Position numbers and translations under genes: made by a program
Origin: Paroedura picta
Lineage: Eukaryota > Chordata > Lepidosauria > Squamata > Gekkonidae
Assembly: GCF_049243985.1 (NCBI RefSeq)
Contig: NC_135371.1
Location: 2,753,501-2,817,500, forward strand
Length of the DNA: 64,000 nucleotides
Direction of reading: 5' to 3'
Part shown: in pieces, positions 1 to 11,193 of the stretch
Layout of the letters: each line of letters opens with the position of its first letter
Numbering within the stretch: position 1 is the first letter of the stretch
The notes under the pieces: model-generated
Database searches by the model: none
What the model was told of the DNA's origin: nothing
What the model saw: only the letters and a program-made list of their open reading frames with translations

Positions 1-345
1 TCCTCTCCATGGCAGCCTTTTAAATACTTGGAAGATGGTTCTCAGATCCCCTCTCAGCCGTCTCCTCTCTAGGCTAAACAGACCAAGCTCCCCCAACCTT
101 TCCTCATCTGTCTTGGTCTCCAGACCCCTCACCATCTTTGTTGCCTTCCTCTAAAAACACTCCAATGTGTCTACATCCCTTTTCAACTGTGGTGCCCAAA
201 ACTAAACACAGGACTCCAAGTGAGGCCAGAGCAGAGCAGAGTAAAACGGAACCATCATCTCCTGTGATCTCGACACGATACTCCGTTTGATACAGCCCAA
301 AATCCAGTTTGCCCTTTTTTTGCAGGCTTGAGAGAGTCACTCAAA
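1..345 (-). mobile_element. CR1 LINE 3' fragment
   Basis: Read on the minus strand, this matches the end of a CR1 open frame and its 3' region: an [15 protein letters not shown]-like frame next to DNA that would read as '[28 protein letters not shown]'-type CR1 code, including the GLFSLERR block. The window edge cuts it at position 1. The frame is not kept over the whole piece, so it is a decayed relic. Confidence 0.75.
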
Positions 346-417
346 ATAGGATAGAAAAGCCCCAAAGCCCATAATTACATGGTTGCAGGGGTCAGCCCTA
401 ACTGACAGGACCTAGGT

Positions 418-553
418 CAGGGGTAGTCAACCTGTGGTCCTCTAGATGTCCATGGAGTACAATTCCCATGAGCCCCTGCCAGCGAATGCTGGCAGAGGCT
501 CATGGGAATTGTACTCCATGGACATCTGGAGGACCACAGGTTGACTACCCCTG
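418..553. mobile_element. Palindromic hAT-type MITE, copy 1
   Basis: The 136-bp element begins CAGGGGTAGTCAA and ends TTGACTACCCCTG, and nearly its whole length is one inverted repeat, so a single strand could fold into a long hairpin. Flanking 8-mers are acctaggt (410-417) and acctagag (554-561), an imperfect 8-bp target duplication. CAGGGGTAG-type ends and 8-bp duplications fit hAT transposons. It has no coding capacity. Two better dated copies lie at 10668 and 11068. Confidence 0.85.
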
Positions 554-561
554 ACCTAGAG

Positions 562-1989
562 CATGTACCTTTGTGCTTTTGATTATATCAAGCTCAGTTC
601 ACAGTGCACAGAGACAAAATACTTCTCAGGGGTCAAGCACAAGCAATCCTTTCAAAAGCAGACAATTTCATTTGAAGACGAAAACTTCTGCATGAAAATT
701 CAGTCATTTAGTTCCACGGGACACCTTCGCTTCACTTCCCAAGGAGAAAAAGAGTGGAAAAGTTTCAGTGCAAGGAAATTCTTTCTCTCCCCTCCCCCCA
801 AGCCTCCTTCTCTCTCTGCCCCCCCCCCATGTCAGATTTTAAAACACTACATTTCTGGCCCCTTCCCCCCTTTCTCTCTCAGGGGGAAGGCTATCTAACA
901 TAAACAAAAATTCGGATGGAGGGGGAACTCGGTGAGCTGTGGGGGAGGCAGCTGCAGACCCGGGGCCAATTGCCAAGAGTAGCCATTTCCCACTGAAATA
1001 ACAGTAGCCAAACTCCAGGCAGTTGAGCCAAATTACCACCAAAACCTTTGCAAATGTAGGGCGTAGCAGTTCCATTTCCCTTTGTTCACAGTTAGTTAAA
1101 GCTTGTATCTAAACCTATTTTAAAAACCCTTTAGATTATTCTAACTCACGCTGGAATTTTCTCCTCCAGGCACAGAGACCTTGAGATAACATTCCTTGGC
1201 TGGGCTAGAGCCGAGAGGGGGAGGGGGGGCATTGTTGAGGCCCGTTCAGTCCCTGGATGATACCTCCCGCCTGGCTGGACGACTTTAAAACAATAAAAAC
1301 TTCCAAATTATAGGCAAGTTACTTTGGATTCACTGAGCTTAATCATTTTTAAATGACCATAACTGTGCTTCCAAATCCCCAAATAAAAGGGCTTTAAAGG
1401 GCGTTCTCTTACAGTGGGACATTGTGGACACAGTAGGCCATTTCGCACAGATCACACCATAGGAGCTACAGAGGGAGACCTTTCTGGGGTCTGTACAAAT
1501 TGATCAGGTCAGTTCTTAAGTTTGTTTACCATAAACCACCAGTTTCAACCCCACTTCAAAAGAGCTCACCATCTTTTCTCAGCAGACCTCTTCCCTCCCC
1601 AGGGCACGGCATTTGGGGGAGGGGTGTTTCCCTGGGCCCTGTTTTCTTATCTGCGGCATACGGCCGCCTTCTACGAGTGGGACCCTCATTTTAGACCATA
1701 CACTCACCCAAAAACAGAACTCCCACTCACAGACGAGTCAAGGACCTACATAAACAGAGAGCAGATTTGCAAACTCATTCGCTTTTCCACTCCCACCCAT
1801 CGACAGCGCTGTCTCGAGAGTCCTTAACAGGGAAGGTGACGCGACTCTGCCCACCCCGACACCCTCGGGAGGACTTAATGCAGCCCCCTTCTAGCGGTGG
1901 CACTTGCCAGCCTTGCCTCCCCCCCTCCTCGAAAGGACTCTCCTGGGGGGAAGAGATTGCCGTTTCACTCCTTGAAAGGTTTTTCATAG
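562..1989. other. No gene recognised
   Basis: Unique-looking DNA with pyrimidine-rich tracts near 780-830 and G runs near 1200. Short open frames on both strands show no domain, no codon signature and no splice logic. I see nothing assignable. Confidence 0.5.
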
Positions 1990-2256
1990 AAGAAGAGTTG
2001 ATTCTTTTAGGACGCTTTTCTCTACCCAAAGGGGTCTCAAAGCGGCTTACAGTCGCCTTCCCTTTCCTCTCCCCACAGCAGACACCGTGTGAGGTGGGTG
2101 AGGCTGAGAGAGCCCTGAGATTCCTGCTCAGTCAGAACAGTTTTATCAGTGCCGGGGGGAGCCCAAGGTCACCCAGCTGGCTGCATGTGGGGGAGCGGGG
2201 AATCCAACCCGGCTCGCCAGATTAGAAATCCACACTCCTAACCACTACACCAAGCG
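1990..2256 (-). mobile_element. tRNA-derived SINE, type A (CTTCTTCTT tail)
   Basis: Read on the minus strand it starts near 2256 with a tRNA-like head (GGTGTAGTGGTTAGGAGTG as A box, then a GGGTTGGATTCC-like B box), followed by the CAGCTGGGTGACCTTGGGC body and the TAAGCCGCTTTGAGACC end before an AAGAATCAACTCTTCTTCT tail. The same family recurs in plus orientation at 3040, 13236, 38615 and 55898. Confidence 0.8.
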
Positions 2257-2650
2257 GAACATAGGGGCAGCACTGCCTTTGTGTCAGGGAGAAGTTGGTC
2301 CAGAGGCCAAAAACCACAGCTGCAGGGAAAAATGCTGCCTGGATGCCTTCAGCAGTGGATGGGTGTTGAGGCCTGTTCTGCCCTGAGCCTTGTTGGGCAC
2401 CAAATCTGATAGCCGAACAGCCAAATTAGGGTTCTTTTTGCCCAGTCCCAATGCACCCCACGGAGAGAAAAACCTTTTCTATATTTTTATTGCAGAAGAA
2501 ATATAGACACAGGGGAGGTCGTGCCTTCTGACCTTGGCACACAAGATACGAGCCCCTTGCTTGACCCTGCTTAGCCCTCCAACTCAGGGGAAGCTACGTT
2601 CTGCTCTCTTGATAAGAACCAAGGGTCAAAACCAGTCAAACCAATATGCG
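2257..2650. other. No gene recognised
   Basis: Nothing assignable on either strand. A short A/T-rich stretch with TTTTTATTGC near 2480 could act as a minus-strand poly(A) signal, but no gene leads into it. Confidence 0.4.
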
Positions 2651-2872
2651 GGACTAGGCTATTTCAAGTGGGTAGCCTTTTTGGTCTGAAGCAGCACGAC
2701 AAAACAAAATCAGAGTCCACACAGCTTACTAATTTAACAGAATTAACTTTATATTTCCACTGTCACAATGGTAGTTCTTAGTCTGAGGAGGGCTTGCCCT
2801 CGAAAGCTCACGCCTTGAATAAATCTTTGTTGATCTTAAAGATGCCCCTGGACTCTGATTTTGTTTTGTAGT
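2651..2872. repeat. Composite interspersed repeat with inverted copies of one tail
   Basis: The right part (about 2775-2868) carries a retroposon-like tail ending CTGGACTCTGATTTTG. The left part (about 2668-2718) carries the same tail inverted and continuing outward to GGGTAGCC. The arms CAAAACAAAATCAGAGTCCA (2699-2718) and TGGACTCTGATTTTGTTTTG (2849-2868) are perfect reverse complements. I know this tail as a common amniote repeat end but cannot name the family with confidence. Confidence 0.55.
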
Positions 2873-3039
2873 CAATTTCTAATAACTGTATGATCAGCCA
2901 GAAGGCTGCAATCATCTTCCGTGACACCAGGCATCACGCTGACTCACCCCATGTGCACCTGAGGGCTGCAGAGCCACAGGGGTGGGGGAGACGGAAGTAT
3001 GGGACACAGGCTCCCAGTGGGCACTGCAGAGGCAAGTGG

Positions 3040-3311
3040 GAGACAGTTTGGTGTAGTGGTGAGGAGTGCGGCCTTCTAAGCTGGCATGCCGGGTTCGATT
3101 CTGCGCTCCCCCACATGCAGCCAGCTGGGTGACCTTGGGCTCGCCACAGCACTGAGAAAACTGTTCTGACCGACCAGTGATATCAGGGCTCTATCAGCCT
3201 CACCTCCCTCACAGGGTGTTTGTTGTGGGGAGAGGAAAAGGAAGGTGATTGTAAGCCGCTTTGAGCCTCCTTCGGGTAGAGAAAAGCAACATATAAGAAC
3301 TCTTCTTCAGT
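3040..3311 (+). mobile_element. tRNA-derived SINE, type A, nearly full length
   Basis: Head TTTGGTGTAGTGGTGAGGAG (A box) and GGGTTCGATTCTGCG (B box) show a tRNA-derived pol III promoter. The CAGCTGGGTGACCTTGGGCT body follows, then TGTAAGCCGCTTTGAGCC and the ACTCTTCTTC tail. This is the best reference copy of the family in the window. Confidence 0.85.
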
Positions 3312-3440
3312 AATCTCAGGGCTCTCTCAGCCTCACCCACCTCACAGGGAGAGGAAAGGGAAGGCGACTGTAAGCCACTTTGAGCCTCCTTCGGGTAGAG
3401 AAAAGTGGCATATAGGAACCAACTCTTCTTCTTGGGACAA
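3312..3440 (+). mobile_element. Second 3' half of the type A SINE, in tandem
   Basis: Directly after the tail of the previous copy, the 3' half starts again at CTCTCTCAGCCTCACC and runs to a second AACTCTTCTTCTT tail. This gives one and a half SINE units head to tail, either a 5'-truncated insertion into the tail or slippage between the repeated tail motifs. Confidence 0.75.
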
Positions 3441-3914
3441 GGAGCAGGTGGGGGTTGGGGGCAGGCCTTCCAGCTGCCTCCAAGGATGGAGGGCCCTGGA
3501 TGGGGCGAGGTGCAGAGGTAGTGCTCATAGATCCACATGAAAGCTGGGAGGGTGGGAAGGAGGTTGGCAGCTACACAGGGTAGGAGGGAGTAGGGGTGAG
3601 GAAGCAGGTGGAGGGACCAGGCAAACTTCAGAGGGTGAGGAAGTAGCACGGCCTCAGCGAAGAAGGCAAGGAGCCTTCCGTGGTTGCAGTAGGCACGGGA
3701 CGGCAGGGGCGGCTTCTGTGGTGCTAGCCCTGGCATTGGTTCCAGGAGGACCTCCCACCTGAGGGCCAATCAGAGGGCCAGCATGTTGTGGGAAGTACCC
3801 TGCATGCTTTATATATAAGAGTAAATGTTTTATATATATAAGAGAAGATATTATGTATGAGAGATATGGCATCCATCTCTAGTTCCTAATAGACTTCTGG
3901 CTTGATTCCCACCC
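3441..3914. other. No gene recognised; TATATA-rich patch
   Basis: GC-rich first half, then a TATATATA-rich patch at 3808-3860 containing two related copies of TTTATATATAAGAG. No coding or element signature was found. Confidence 0.4.
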
Positions 3915-4145
3915 AGTTTGAAAGCAGTGACAGGCTGGCTCAACAGAGTCCCCAGAAACTTAACCCTTCCTGGACGGAGGTCCTGTGGTTGGAAGGGGAA
4001 GGTGGGAGCAGGAAGTATGCCTCCCTTCCCTGGACAGGGTGCAACTGGAGATCTTGCACTCGGCCAGGAATTTAGGGGTGACCCTTGATGCTTCCATGTC
4101 TATGGAGGCTCAGGTCAGAAAGTAGCCAAGTAGGCCAAAGGATGC
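3915..4145 (+). mobile_element. L2-like LINE fragment
   Basis: The plus strand reads pieces that align with the region after the YADD motif of the L2 copy at 20800-23680: KAVTGWLNR, then LHSARNLGVTLDASMSMEAQ (reference: AHSARNLGVILDASLTMEAQ). The frame shifts between the pieces. The fragment is old and lies in the 3' flank of gene 1. Confidence 0.75.
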
Positions 4146-4284
4146 CCTTCCTCCCACTCTAACCTCTGCACAGGAGGGAGAATTTGGCAGGCTGTCACAG
4201 CTGCCTCTGCCAAGGGAGCCATGGACTTCTCTTGAAGATGCATACAGGTTGGTCTGAAGCAGGGGCACCTTAAACAAACAAAGT

Positions 4285-4290
4285 TTTATT
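4285..4290 (-). terminator. Poly(A) signal of gene 1
   Basis: TTTATT on the plus strand is AATAAA on the gene strand, about 100 bp after the gene 1 stop codon. The same sequence context occurs after genes 2 and 6. Confidence 0.65.
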
Positions 4291-4390
4291 CAAGGTATGA
4301 GTGAGCATGTACACTTCAATACAATCACAAAAAGTTTGAAACCATGTCCATTTATATTTGCCCCTAGATTCAACTTTTGTTATACTTTAT

Positions 4391-6486
4391 CTATGTGGGT
4401 TTTAAGATGTTGTCAAAGATGGCCATTCCTACTGAATCTCTTTCAGCACTCTGATCATTCAAAAGGTTCTCCCCAATGTGGGTTCTCTGATGCTGTTGAA
4501 GATAACCATTCTTAGTAAATCTCTTTCCACACTCTGAGCATTCAAAAGGCTTCTCTCCTGTGTGGGTTCTCTGATGCTGTTGAAGGTTCCCCCTCCAGCT
4601 GAATCTCTTTCCACACTCTGAGCATTCAAAAGGTTTCTCTCCTGTGTGGGTTCTTTGATGATGCTGAAGGTTGCCCCTCCAACTGAATCTCTTTCCACAC
4701 TCTGAGCATTCAAAAGGAATCTCCCCTGTGTGGGTTCTCTGATGCTGTTGAAGACAAACATTCTTAGTAAATTTCTTTCCACACTCCAAGCATTCAAAAG
4801 GCTTCTCCCCTGTATGGGTTCTTTCATGCTCTCGAAGAAAGGCACTCCGACTGAATCTCTTTCCACACTCAGAGCATTCAAAAGGCTTCTCCCCTGTGTG
4901 GATTCTCTGATGCTGTTGAAGACTGGCACGCTGATTGAATCTCTTTCCACACTCCGAGCATTTAAAGGGTTTCTCCCCTGTGTGGATTCTCTGATGCTGT
5001 CGAAGATAGCAACTCCGACTGAATCTCTTTCCACAACCTGAGCATTCAAAAGGCTTCTCCCCTGTGTGGGTTCTTTCATGCAGCTGAAGAGGGCCCCTAA
5101 AACTGAATCTCTTTCCACACTCAAAACATTCAAAAGGCTTCTCCCCTGTGTGGGTTCTTTCATGCACTCTAAGATAGGCTTTCCGACTGAATCTCTTTCC
5201 ACAATCTGGACATTCAAAAGGCTTCTCCCCTGTGTGAGTTCTTTGATGCTGTTCAAGTTTCCCACTCTGAATGAATTTCTTTCCACACTCAGAGCATTCA
5301 AAAGGCTTCACCCCTGTGTGAGTCCTTTGATGCCGTTGAAGGGTACTACTCCAAATGAATCTCTTTCCACACTCAAAGCATACAAAACACTTGTCCCCTG
5401 TGTGAGTTCTTTCATGCTCTCGAAGATAGGCACTTTGACTGAATCTCTTTCCACAATCTGGACATTCAAAAGGCTTCTCCCCTGTGTGGGTTCTCTGATG
5501 ATGTTCAAGTTTTACACTCCGACTGAATTTCTTTCCACAGTCAGAGCATTCAAAAGACTTGTCCCCTGTGTGAGTTCTTTCATGCTCTCGAAGAGAGGCA
5601 CTTTGACTAAATCTCTTTCCACAATCTGGGCATTCAAAAGGCTTCTCCCCTGTGTGAGTTCTTTGATGCTGTTCAAGTTTCCCACTCTGAATGAATCTCT
5701 TTCCACATGCAGAGCATTCAAAAGGCTTCACACCCGTGTGTGTCCTTTGATGTTGTTGAAGGTTCCCCCTCCAACTGAATCTCTTTCCACACTGTGAGCA
5801 TTCAAAAGGCTTCACTCCTGTGTGAGTTATCTGATGCTGTTGAAGAGTGCCACAATGACTGAATCTTTTCCCACAATCTGAGCATTTAAAAGGTCTCACC
5901 CCTGTGTGGATTCTCTGATGCCGTTCAAGATGGTAGCTCCGACTGAATCTCTTTCCACACTCTGAGCATTCGAAAGGCTTCTCCCCTGTGTGGATTCTCT
6001 GATGCTTCTGAAGACTTCCATTCCGAGTGAATCTCTTTCCACACTTTGAGCATTCAAAAGGCCTCTCCCCTGTGTGCATTCTTTGATGCAGCTGAAGACT
6101 TTGACTCTGAATGAATCTCTTTCCGCAATCAGAACATTCAAAAGGTTTCTCTCCCGTGTGGGTTCTCTGATGCTGTTGAAGATGGCAACTCCGACTGAAT
6201 CTCTTTCCACACTCTGAGCATTCAAAAGGTCTCACCCCTGTGTGGGTTCTCAGATGCCGTTGAAGATGGCAACTCCGAATGAATCTCTTTCCGCACTCTG
6301 AGCATTCAAAAGGTCTCACCTCTGTGTGGGTTCTCTGATGACCTTGACATAACCAGGAAGGATAATCACTATTAGCCATCTGATATGGGAAGGAAATATC
6401 CTCTTGAGATCTTTCTGAAAACAGTCTTTCTTCAAATACAAGACCATTATTTGTCTCCACCACAGTCTCTCTTATACTGTCGGCTC
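4391..6486 (-). CDS. Gene 1 terminal exon: post-KRAB segment plus 22 zinc fingers
   Basis: The exon probably begins after ...TGCAAAAG with GADSIRET. It then runs through YPSWLCQG, which is intron sequence in the paralogues, straight into the end of a finger (HQRTH, near 6343) and 22 complete fingers of 28-residue period. Predicted contact residues (-1,2,3,6): RCHR, RCHQ, QQSL, RGSK, RYHR, HGTQ, WGNQ, QGKQ, QASE, RVKH, QAYE, WSTR, QGKQ, RAYV, FGPL, RCYQ, QASQ, RAFE, KVCQ, WGNH, WGNQ, KGYQ. A 23rd finger is out of frame after THIGEN because a base is missing relative to the paralogues, so the protein ends in [13 protein letters not shown]...KPT. The exon lacks the roughly 80-residue leader seen in genes 2 to 7. 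Confidence 0.88.
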
Positions 6487-9400
6487 CTTTTGCAGAGAGA
6501 GAAAGAGAAAAAAGTGATAATTCTTCTAGGGAAGGAAATTCTTCTGCACAGACAGAATTGTGGTCAAGATCATGCCCCTTAATCCCAACCAGTTTAAGGG
6601 GGGCACATCTGTGAGGCAAAGCACCTGAGTTCCTCTTAAGGATTCCCGCAATTATTGAACGGCCTGGTCTGACCTGACTTGCTGATTTGACTCTCCCTGC
6701 AGCTAACATACTTAGCTTTTTGAACAGTCTCAAGACTGTCATTATTAGTTAATCCTAATTTCCTGTATCCCATTGAATAACCAGGTATGAAGGGGGACTG
6801 GGAAGGTGCTGACTGCCTCTGCAAAATTCTGTGAAGGGGGACCCATGATTGGGTCATTTGGATCAGCTGACTCTAGAGAGGTAGAAGTTATAATGTCACT
6901 GTATCCCAGAGGGAAGCCATGTGAATCATCTACAGGTTGTGTGATAAATCCCAACTAGATTAAATACTTAGGTGTTTATTTAGATAGAAATCTCGATAAA
7001 GTAATGTAAACTAATTACAATAAGGTTTGGCCCCTGATAAACTTGAATATGGACAGGTGGAACACTCAAAAATTTTCATGGTCAGCCAGGATGGCAGTAA
7101 TAAAAATGACAGTCCTCCCAATAATGAACTTTCTATTCCAAACACTCCCTCTGGACATTAAAGAACAAACATTACAAAACTGGCAAAGATAAATTAACAG
7201 ATGCATTTGGAATCATAAAAGACCGAGGATTGGATTCAAGATCCTACAAGACGAGAAGGCAAGAAGGGGTATGGGAGTTCCGAACTTGAAATTGTACACA
7301 GCTGCCCTCCCCTGGTGGCAGATTGGATCAGCACCCAGCAAAAAGAGACTTAGAGGAGATTGAAAGAAACTGGGCTTGCCCGAGGCCTACACAATATGCT
7401 CTGGCCCCAGGGCAAGGAGAAAGCAGTGAGGGTTGTACACCCAGTGAGAGGTCCCCTGATTAAAATTTGGAGAAAATATCAGGAAAGAATCACCCCAGGA
7501 ACATCCCCATTCAAATCACCAGCGGAGGCATTCATGAATCAGGCACAAATCCACAAAATAGGCACACGGAGATATCAAGATCTGGTCACTGCAGAGGGAG
7601 ATTTTAAGGAATATGCCCAACTAGCGAAAGAAAAGGAAAATCTAGATTGACAAAGTGCACAGGCAGTTAGTTTCAAGAATGAAGGCGGATTTAGCCCAAC
7701 CAGACAAACGGCCTACGTTCCTAAACCGAATTTGAAACTCAAAAAATAAATAAGCCACATCTAAGCTAGATATACAAGGGTGTGTTGAAAATGAATACAG
7801 AAGAAGAACAGATGAAGAATTGCACGATCAGATGGATGCAGAACTTTGGGCATGCAATTCAGTACGAAGAATGGGAACAATTATGGTCTAAAACCTTAAA
7901 GTTGACCAAATCCCCACACCTAAGAGAGGGCTGGTATAAAATGTTCTACAGGTGAACTTCATGCTGTGCTAGTGAGATTTGGTATTTTCTTGCTCCCTTG
8001 TGATTAGTTTTATATCGAATAACTTATATTACAACTAGAATACTTATGTGGAAACAAGACACCATCTAATAGAACAGTTCTTGCTTTACTGCTGCAGAAC
8101 CATAGAAACAGTAATGGTTACTAATGTTTTGTTTTTACAATCTTCACAAAGCTTTAGATAAAGCTTTAGAGGGTCTACTTTATTTCTGTGTACTCTCCTC
8201 ATGAATCCACTGTACTGGGTGCTGCTCAGGGACAAAGAGTAGTGACCCAAGGGGATAGTTCAACAGTTTGATTCAGGCATCATCCCACTGGTTGCAATTC
8301 AGACCTCTGGCATTTGTGTAAGACCCTTACCCAGAGAGATAACGGCCTCATAGTTCTCCAGCATGACTTCCCTGTAGAGAGTCCTCTGGCCCGGATCCAG
8401 CAGGGCCCATTCGGCTTTGGTGAGGGAGACGGACACCTCCTCAAAGGAAAAGGGCGCCTGAAAGAAAAGGCAGATTCCCTCCTAAGAGAAGATACCAGGC
8501 AGAGGCTGCACCCCGGAAGGGATAAGGGGTATGGAGGGGTAAATGGAGCGCCGTGCAGAGCATCTCACCTAGAAAATGCAGGTGCACAATCTCCCCTGAG
8601 AAAGGAGGGAAGACCCAGGCTGTCCCCCCTCATCTCCCCTACCTGGACAGGAAGTGAATCAGCCATTTCCACAGCTCCGAAAAGGTGACAGCCGAACAGC
8701 ATCTCTCCAGTGCCTGTTGGTGAGAGAAGGGAGGAAGGAGGGGCATTTGTCCTGAATCCCCATTCCGTTTGCTTCTTTCTTTCCTGCTCCATACATCCCT
8801 GTCCCAGGAGTTTGAACCCTCACACTTTGTGCACAGCATATTCTTTCACCCTTCTCCCTAAAGTCCAGGAGAGGCAGAGGAGAAGCACCCAAGTGCCTCG
8901 GAGGGGATCGAAGCAGGCCTATGTGAGAACGGAAATGTGTCCTGAGAACTCTGGAGCTTCAAGGCTTATGGCATCCCGGATGGATCAGACCAAATGCCCA
9001 AGATTGCCCTTGAGTCTGGGCTGGCAGTCGAAAAAGAAGATGCACATGGGATTGATGTCAAAGGAGACTTCACCATCACATTTGGCCAAAAACCCAGATG
9101 TCCCTCCAGCACTTGTGGAGAATAAGGTCAGACTGGGGCTCAAGGCCTTCCCCAAACCTCCGGGGGGGGGGGGAGTTTCAGGCCAGAACCTGCATTCCTT
9201 ATTGCAGCATCCTATTCCCCACAGTGGCCTGCCAGACACCCCTATAGGCTCAGGTCCCAAACTATTCCCTGACCGCTAGCCAATAGGAAATGGTTTCCTG
9301 AACTCTGATCCCCCAGAAGGTGGAAGCTCCCTTGATTCAGCAGGCGGAAAGGCTCTGCCCAGGTTTGTCATCCTTTCTTCTTTTGAGTGGCTTTCAGTTC

Positions 9401-10398
9401 CTCTCACAGAAGGAAGATGAGACATGAATACTTTATTAATGGGAGGAAACGCCCTCCGTGGATTTGTCCATTCCCCTTTGAGAGGGACCGCAGTTAGTGC
9501 ACACGGAGTGATGTGAAGAAGTTTTTAATCCTCTTCCTAATCTGATCTTTCTAGCCATCATATTCACTGGATGTCCCAACTGGATGCAGGCAGAATAAGT
9601 CCTTACCACAAGGGAGGGCATCTTGCATATTTTCCTGGGCCTGCGCCCGCTGCCCTTGCCCCAAGGAAGCTCCTTCCACCTCGGAGAACGTGGCTTCTGT
9701 CTTCACAGATGATACCTGCATCTTAAACAGCAGTGAGAGAGAAGGGTAGGAGATGGAATGAAAAGGAGACCAAAGATTGGATCTTGCCCCACTCCCAGTA
9801 TCTGCATCCTTCCATCAGCTCCCCTGATGGCTTATCAGGAAGGATAAGAAATTCTCTACTAGAAGAGGCTTCTGAAGGATGCTGCTAAATCTCCCCTTTC
9901 ACAAATGTTTGACAGGGAATCTTTAGGAGAATGCCAGATATTATTGCCTGAACTGAATTACCCAAAGGGAAACCCCCTCACCTGCTCTGCCTGCCTCTTC
10001 TCCTCCGCCTGGCTCAGGAGGAAGCCTTCAGCCAGGGCCACCGCCTGGGAGCTGCTCTCCGGCCCGCATCCTCTCACCCAGCCCTGCATCTCCCAGGGCA
10101 GGAGGGCCAGGAACTGCTCCAGGATCACCAGGTCCAGGATCTGCTGCTTGGTGCGCTTCTCCGGCTCCAACCAGCGGATGCAAAGTCCATGGAGCTGGTT
10201 GCAAACTTCTCGCGGCCCATCACCATCATGGTAGCGGAACTGCTGGAAACGTTGGCCATCTGAGATCACAGTGACCTGATGACTGATCTCTGGCACAGAA
10301 GTTCCCTGGAATCCAATACCATTCCGACTTTGGGTGGGAGGGCAGCCTTTGTTTGCCTTCTTGCCGATTGAAGGTCCTTCTGTGTCCTGCTCTTCCAT
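4391..10398 (-). CDS. Gene 1: SCAN-KRAB-C2H2 zinc finger protein with fused last exon
   Basis: Predicted 941-residue nuclear DNA-binding protein. In this family the fingers bind DNA, KRAB recruits TRIM28 for silencing and SCAN mediates dimers. Exons in transcript order: SCAN 9982-10428 (ATG at 10398), linker 9607-9721, short exon 8643-8713, KRAB 8331-8457, fused terminal exon 4391-6486. Each junction has GT/AG sites and the phases join (2826 coding bases). The SCAN core runs from about [20 protein letters not shown] to ALAEGF. KRAB-A reads [20 protein letters not shown], with MLENYEAV retained. A weaker in-frame ATG lies at 10404; I prefer 10398 because it has A at -3 and G at +4 and matches all paralogues. 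A non-coding first exon ends at 11395. Unlike genes 2 to 7, no intron separates the post-KRAB segment from the fingers. Confidence 0.85.
6926..7951 (+). mobile_element. L1 LINE fragment in a gene 1 intron
   Basis: The plus strand reads L1 ORF2 C-terminal code: [14 protein letters not shown], then [20 protein letters not shown], then WWQIGSAP and near the end [20 protein letters not shown], before it stops at WYKMFYR. Several stops and shifts break the frame. Genes 5 and 6 show the empty site (catgtgaactttatgctg). The bases gtgaa occur at both ends (6921-6925 and 7952-7956). The 3' UTR and poly(A) are absent. It lengthens the KRAB to post-KRAB intron to 1844 bp. Confidence 0.85.
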
Positions 10399-10667
10399 TA
10401 TCATCCACTTCTCTTTGGTCACTTCTCGCTATAAAGCAATGCCTGTTTTTACTTTTTTGGGGGGAAGAAGAGACAGAGACCTTATCAGGTCACCAGGAAA
10501 TTCCCCTGGTGGGTCAGAAAGGAAATGCTTCCTGCGGTTCATTAGACCAGGCTTACTATCATTTGGCTACATTACGTGCCAAGGTATTGGAAATAAGACT
10601 CCTGAACTTGTGTATACAGGGAGAAGGCTGATAGCAGGGGGTGTGGCCACATCCTGATGCTCAAAGG

Positions 10668-10799
10668 CAGGGGTAGTCAAACTGCGGCCCTCCAGATGTC
10701 CATGGACTACAATTCCCATGAATGCTGGCGAATGCTGGCAGGGGCTCATGGGAATTGTAGTCCATGGACATCTGGAGGGCCGCAGTTTGACTACCCCTG
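10668..10799. mobile_element. Palindromic hAT-type MITE, copy 2
   Basis: 132 bp with ends CAGGGGTAGTCAA and TTGACTACCCCTG, flanked by a perfect 8-bp duplication ctcaaagg (10660-10667 and 10800-10807). Lies in intron 1 of gene 1. Confidence 0.92.
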
Positions 10800-11067
10800 C
10801 TCAAAGGTATAACCTGGCAACCTTTGGGAGTTTTTCCAGATTCACTGCAGCCCTAGCTACTCTTTCTGCACCTTGAGAACAGAACACTCCACTACTAGGT
10901 GGGCCTGGGGCTTCAGCGGCAGGCCTGGTCCTCCACAGTGGGAAGGCCTCTGGGACTCAGGATGAGCTGCAGCCGATTCCTTCTTTCTCTTCCAACCCCA
11001 AAACCGCCCTCAGTTTCTTTGGCTTCCTTTGGCAGGATAAAATGACCAGCCCCACAACTTCATAGAC

Positions 11068-11193
11068 TAGGGGTAGTCAAATTGCGGCCCTCCAGATGTC
11101 CATGGACTACAATTCCCATGAGCCCCTGCCAGCAGGGGCTCATGGGAATTGTAGTCCATGGACATCTGGAGGGCCGCAGTTTGACTACCCTTG
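11068..11193. mobile_element. Palindromic hAT-type MITE, copy 3
   Basis: 126 bp with ends TAGGGGTAGTCAA and TTGACTACCCTTG, flanked by a perfect 8-bp duplication tcatagac (11060-11067 and 11194-11201). Lies in intron 1 of gene 1, only 270 bp from copy 2, and not at the same site in genes 2 to 7. Confidence 0.92.

Noticed and set aside
2793-2825. Hammerhead-ribozyme-like core (CTGAGGA, short stem, CGAAA) in the interspersed repeat
   Set aside because: The stem pairs in a register that absorbs the catalytic GA or leaves two extra bases before GAAA, so the core spacing is wrong. No third stem was found.
4459-5301. Second minus-strand frame with repeats such as [12 protein letters not shown]
   Set aside because: It is the out-of-frame reading of the finger repeats; only the [10 protein letters not shown] frame has zinc ligands and joins the upstream exons in phase.
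5066-5797. Long plus-strand open frames across the finger exons (for example 243 codons here, 103 codons at 4730 and 39915)
   Set aside because: They are the antisense of C2H2 arrays. The 84-base period keeps one antisense frame open, and the peptides are repeats of the same 28-residue pattern with no independent support.
4400-6340. Regular 84-bp periodicity resembling a repeat-spacer array
   Set aside because: The unit is translated as one zinc finger plus linker. It is a eukaryotic finger array and not CRISPR.
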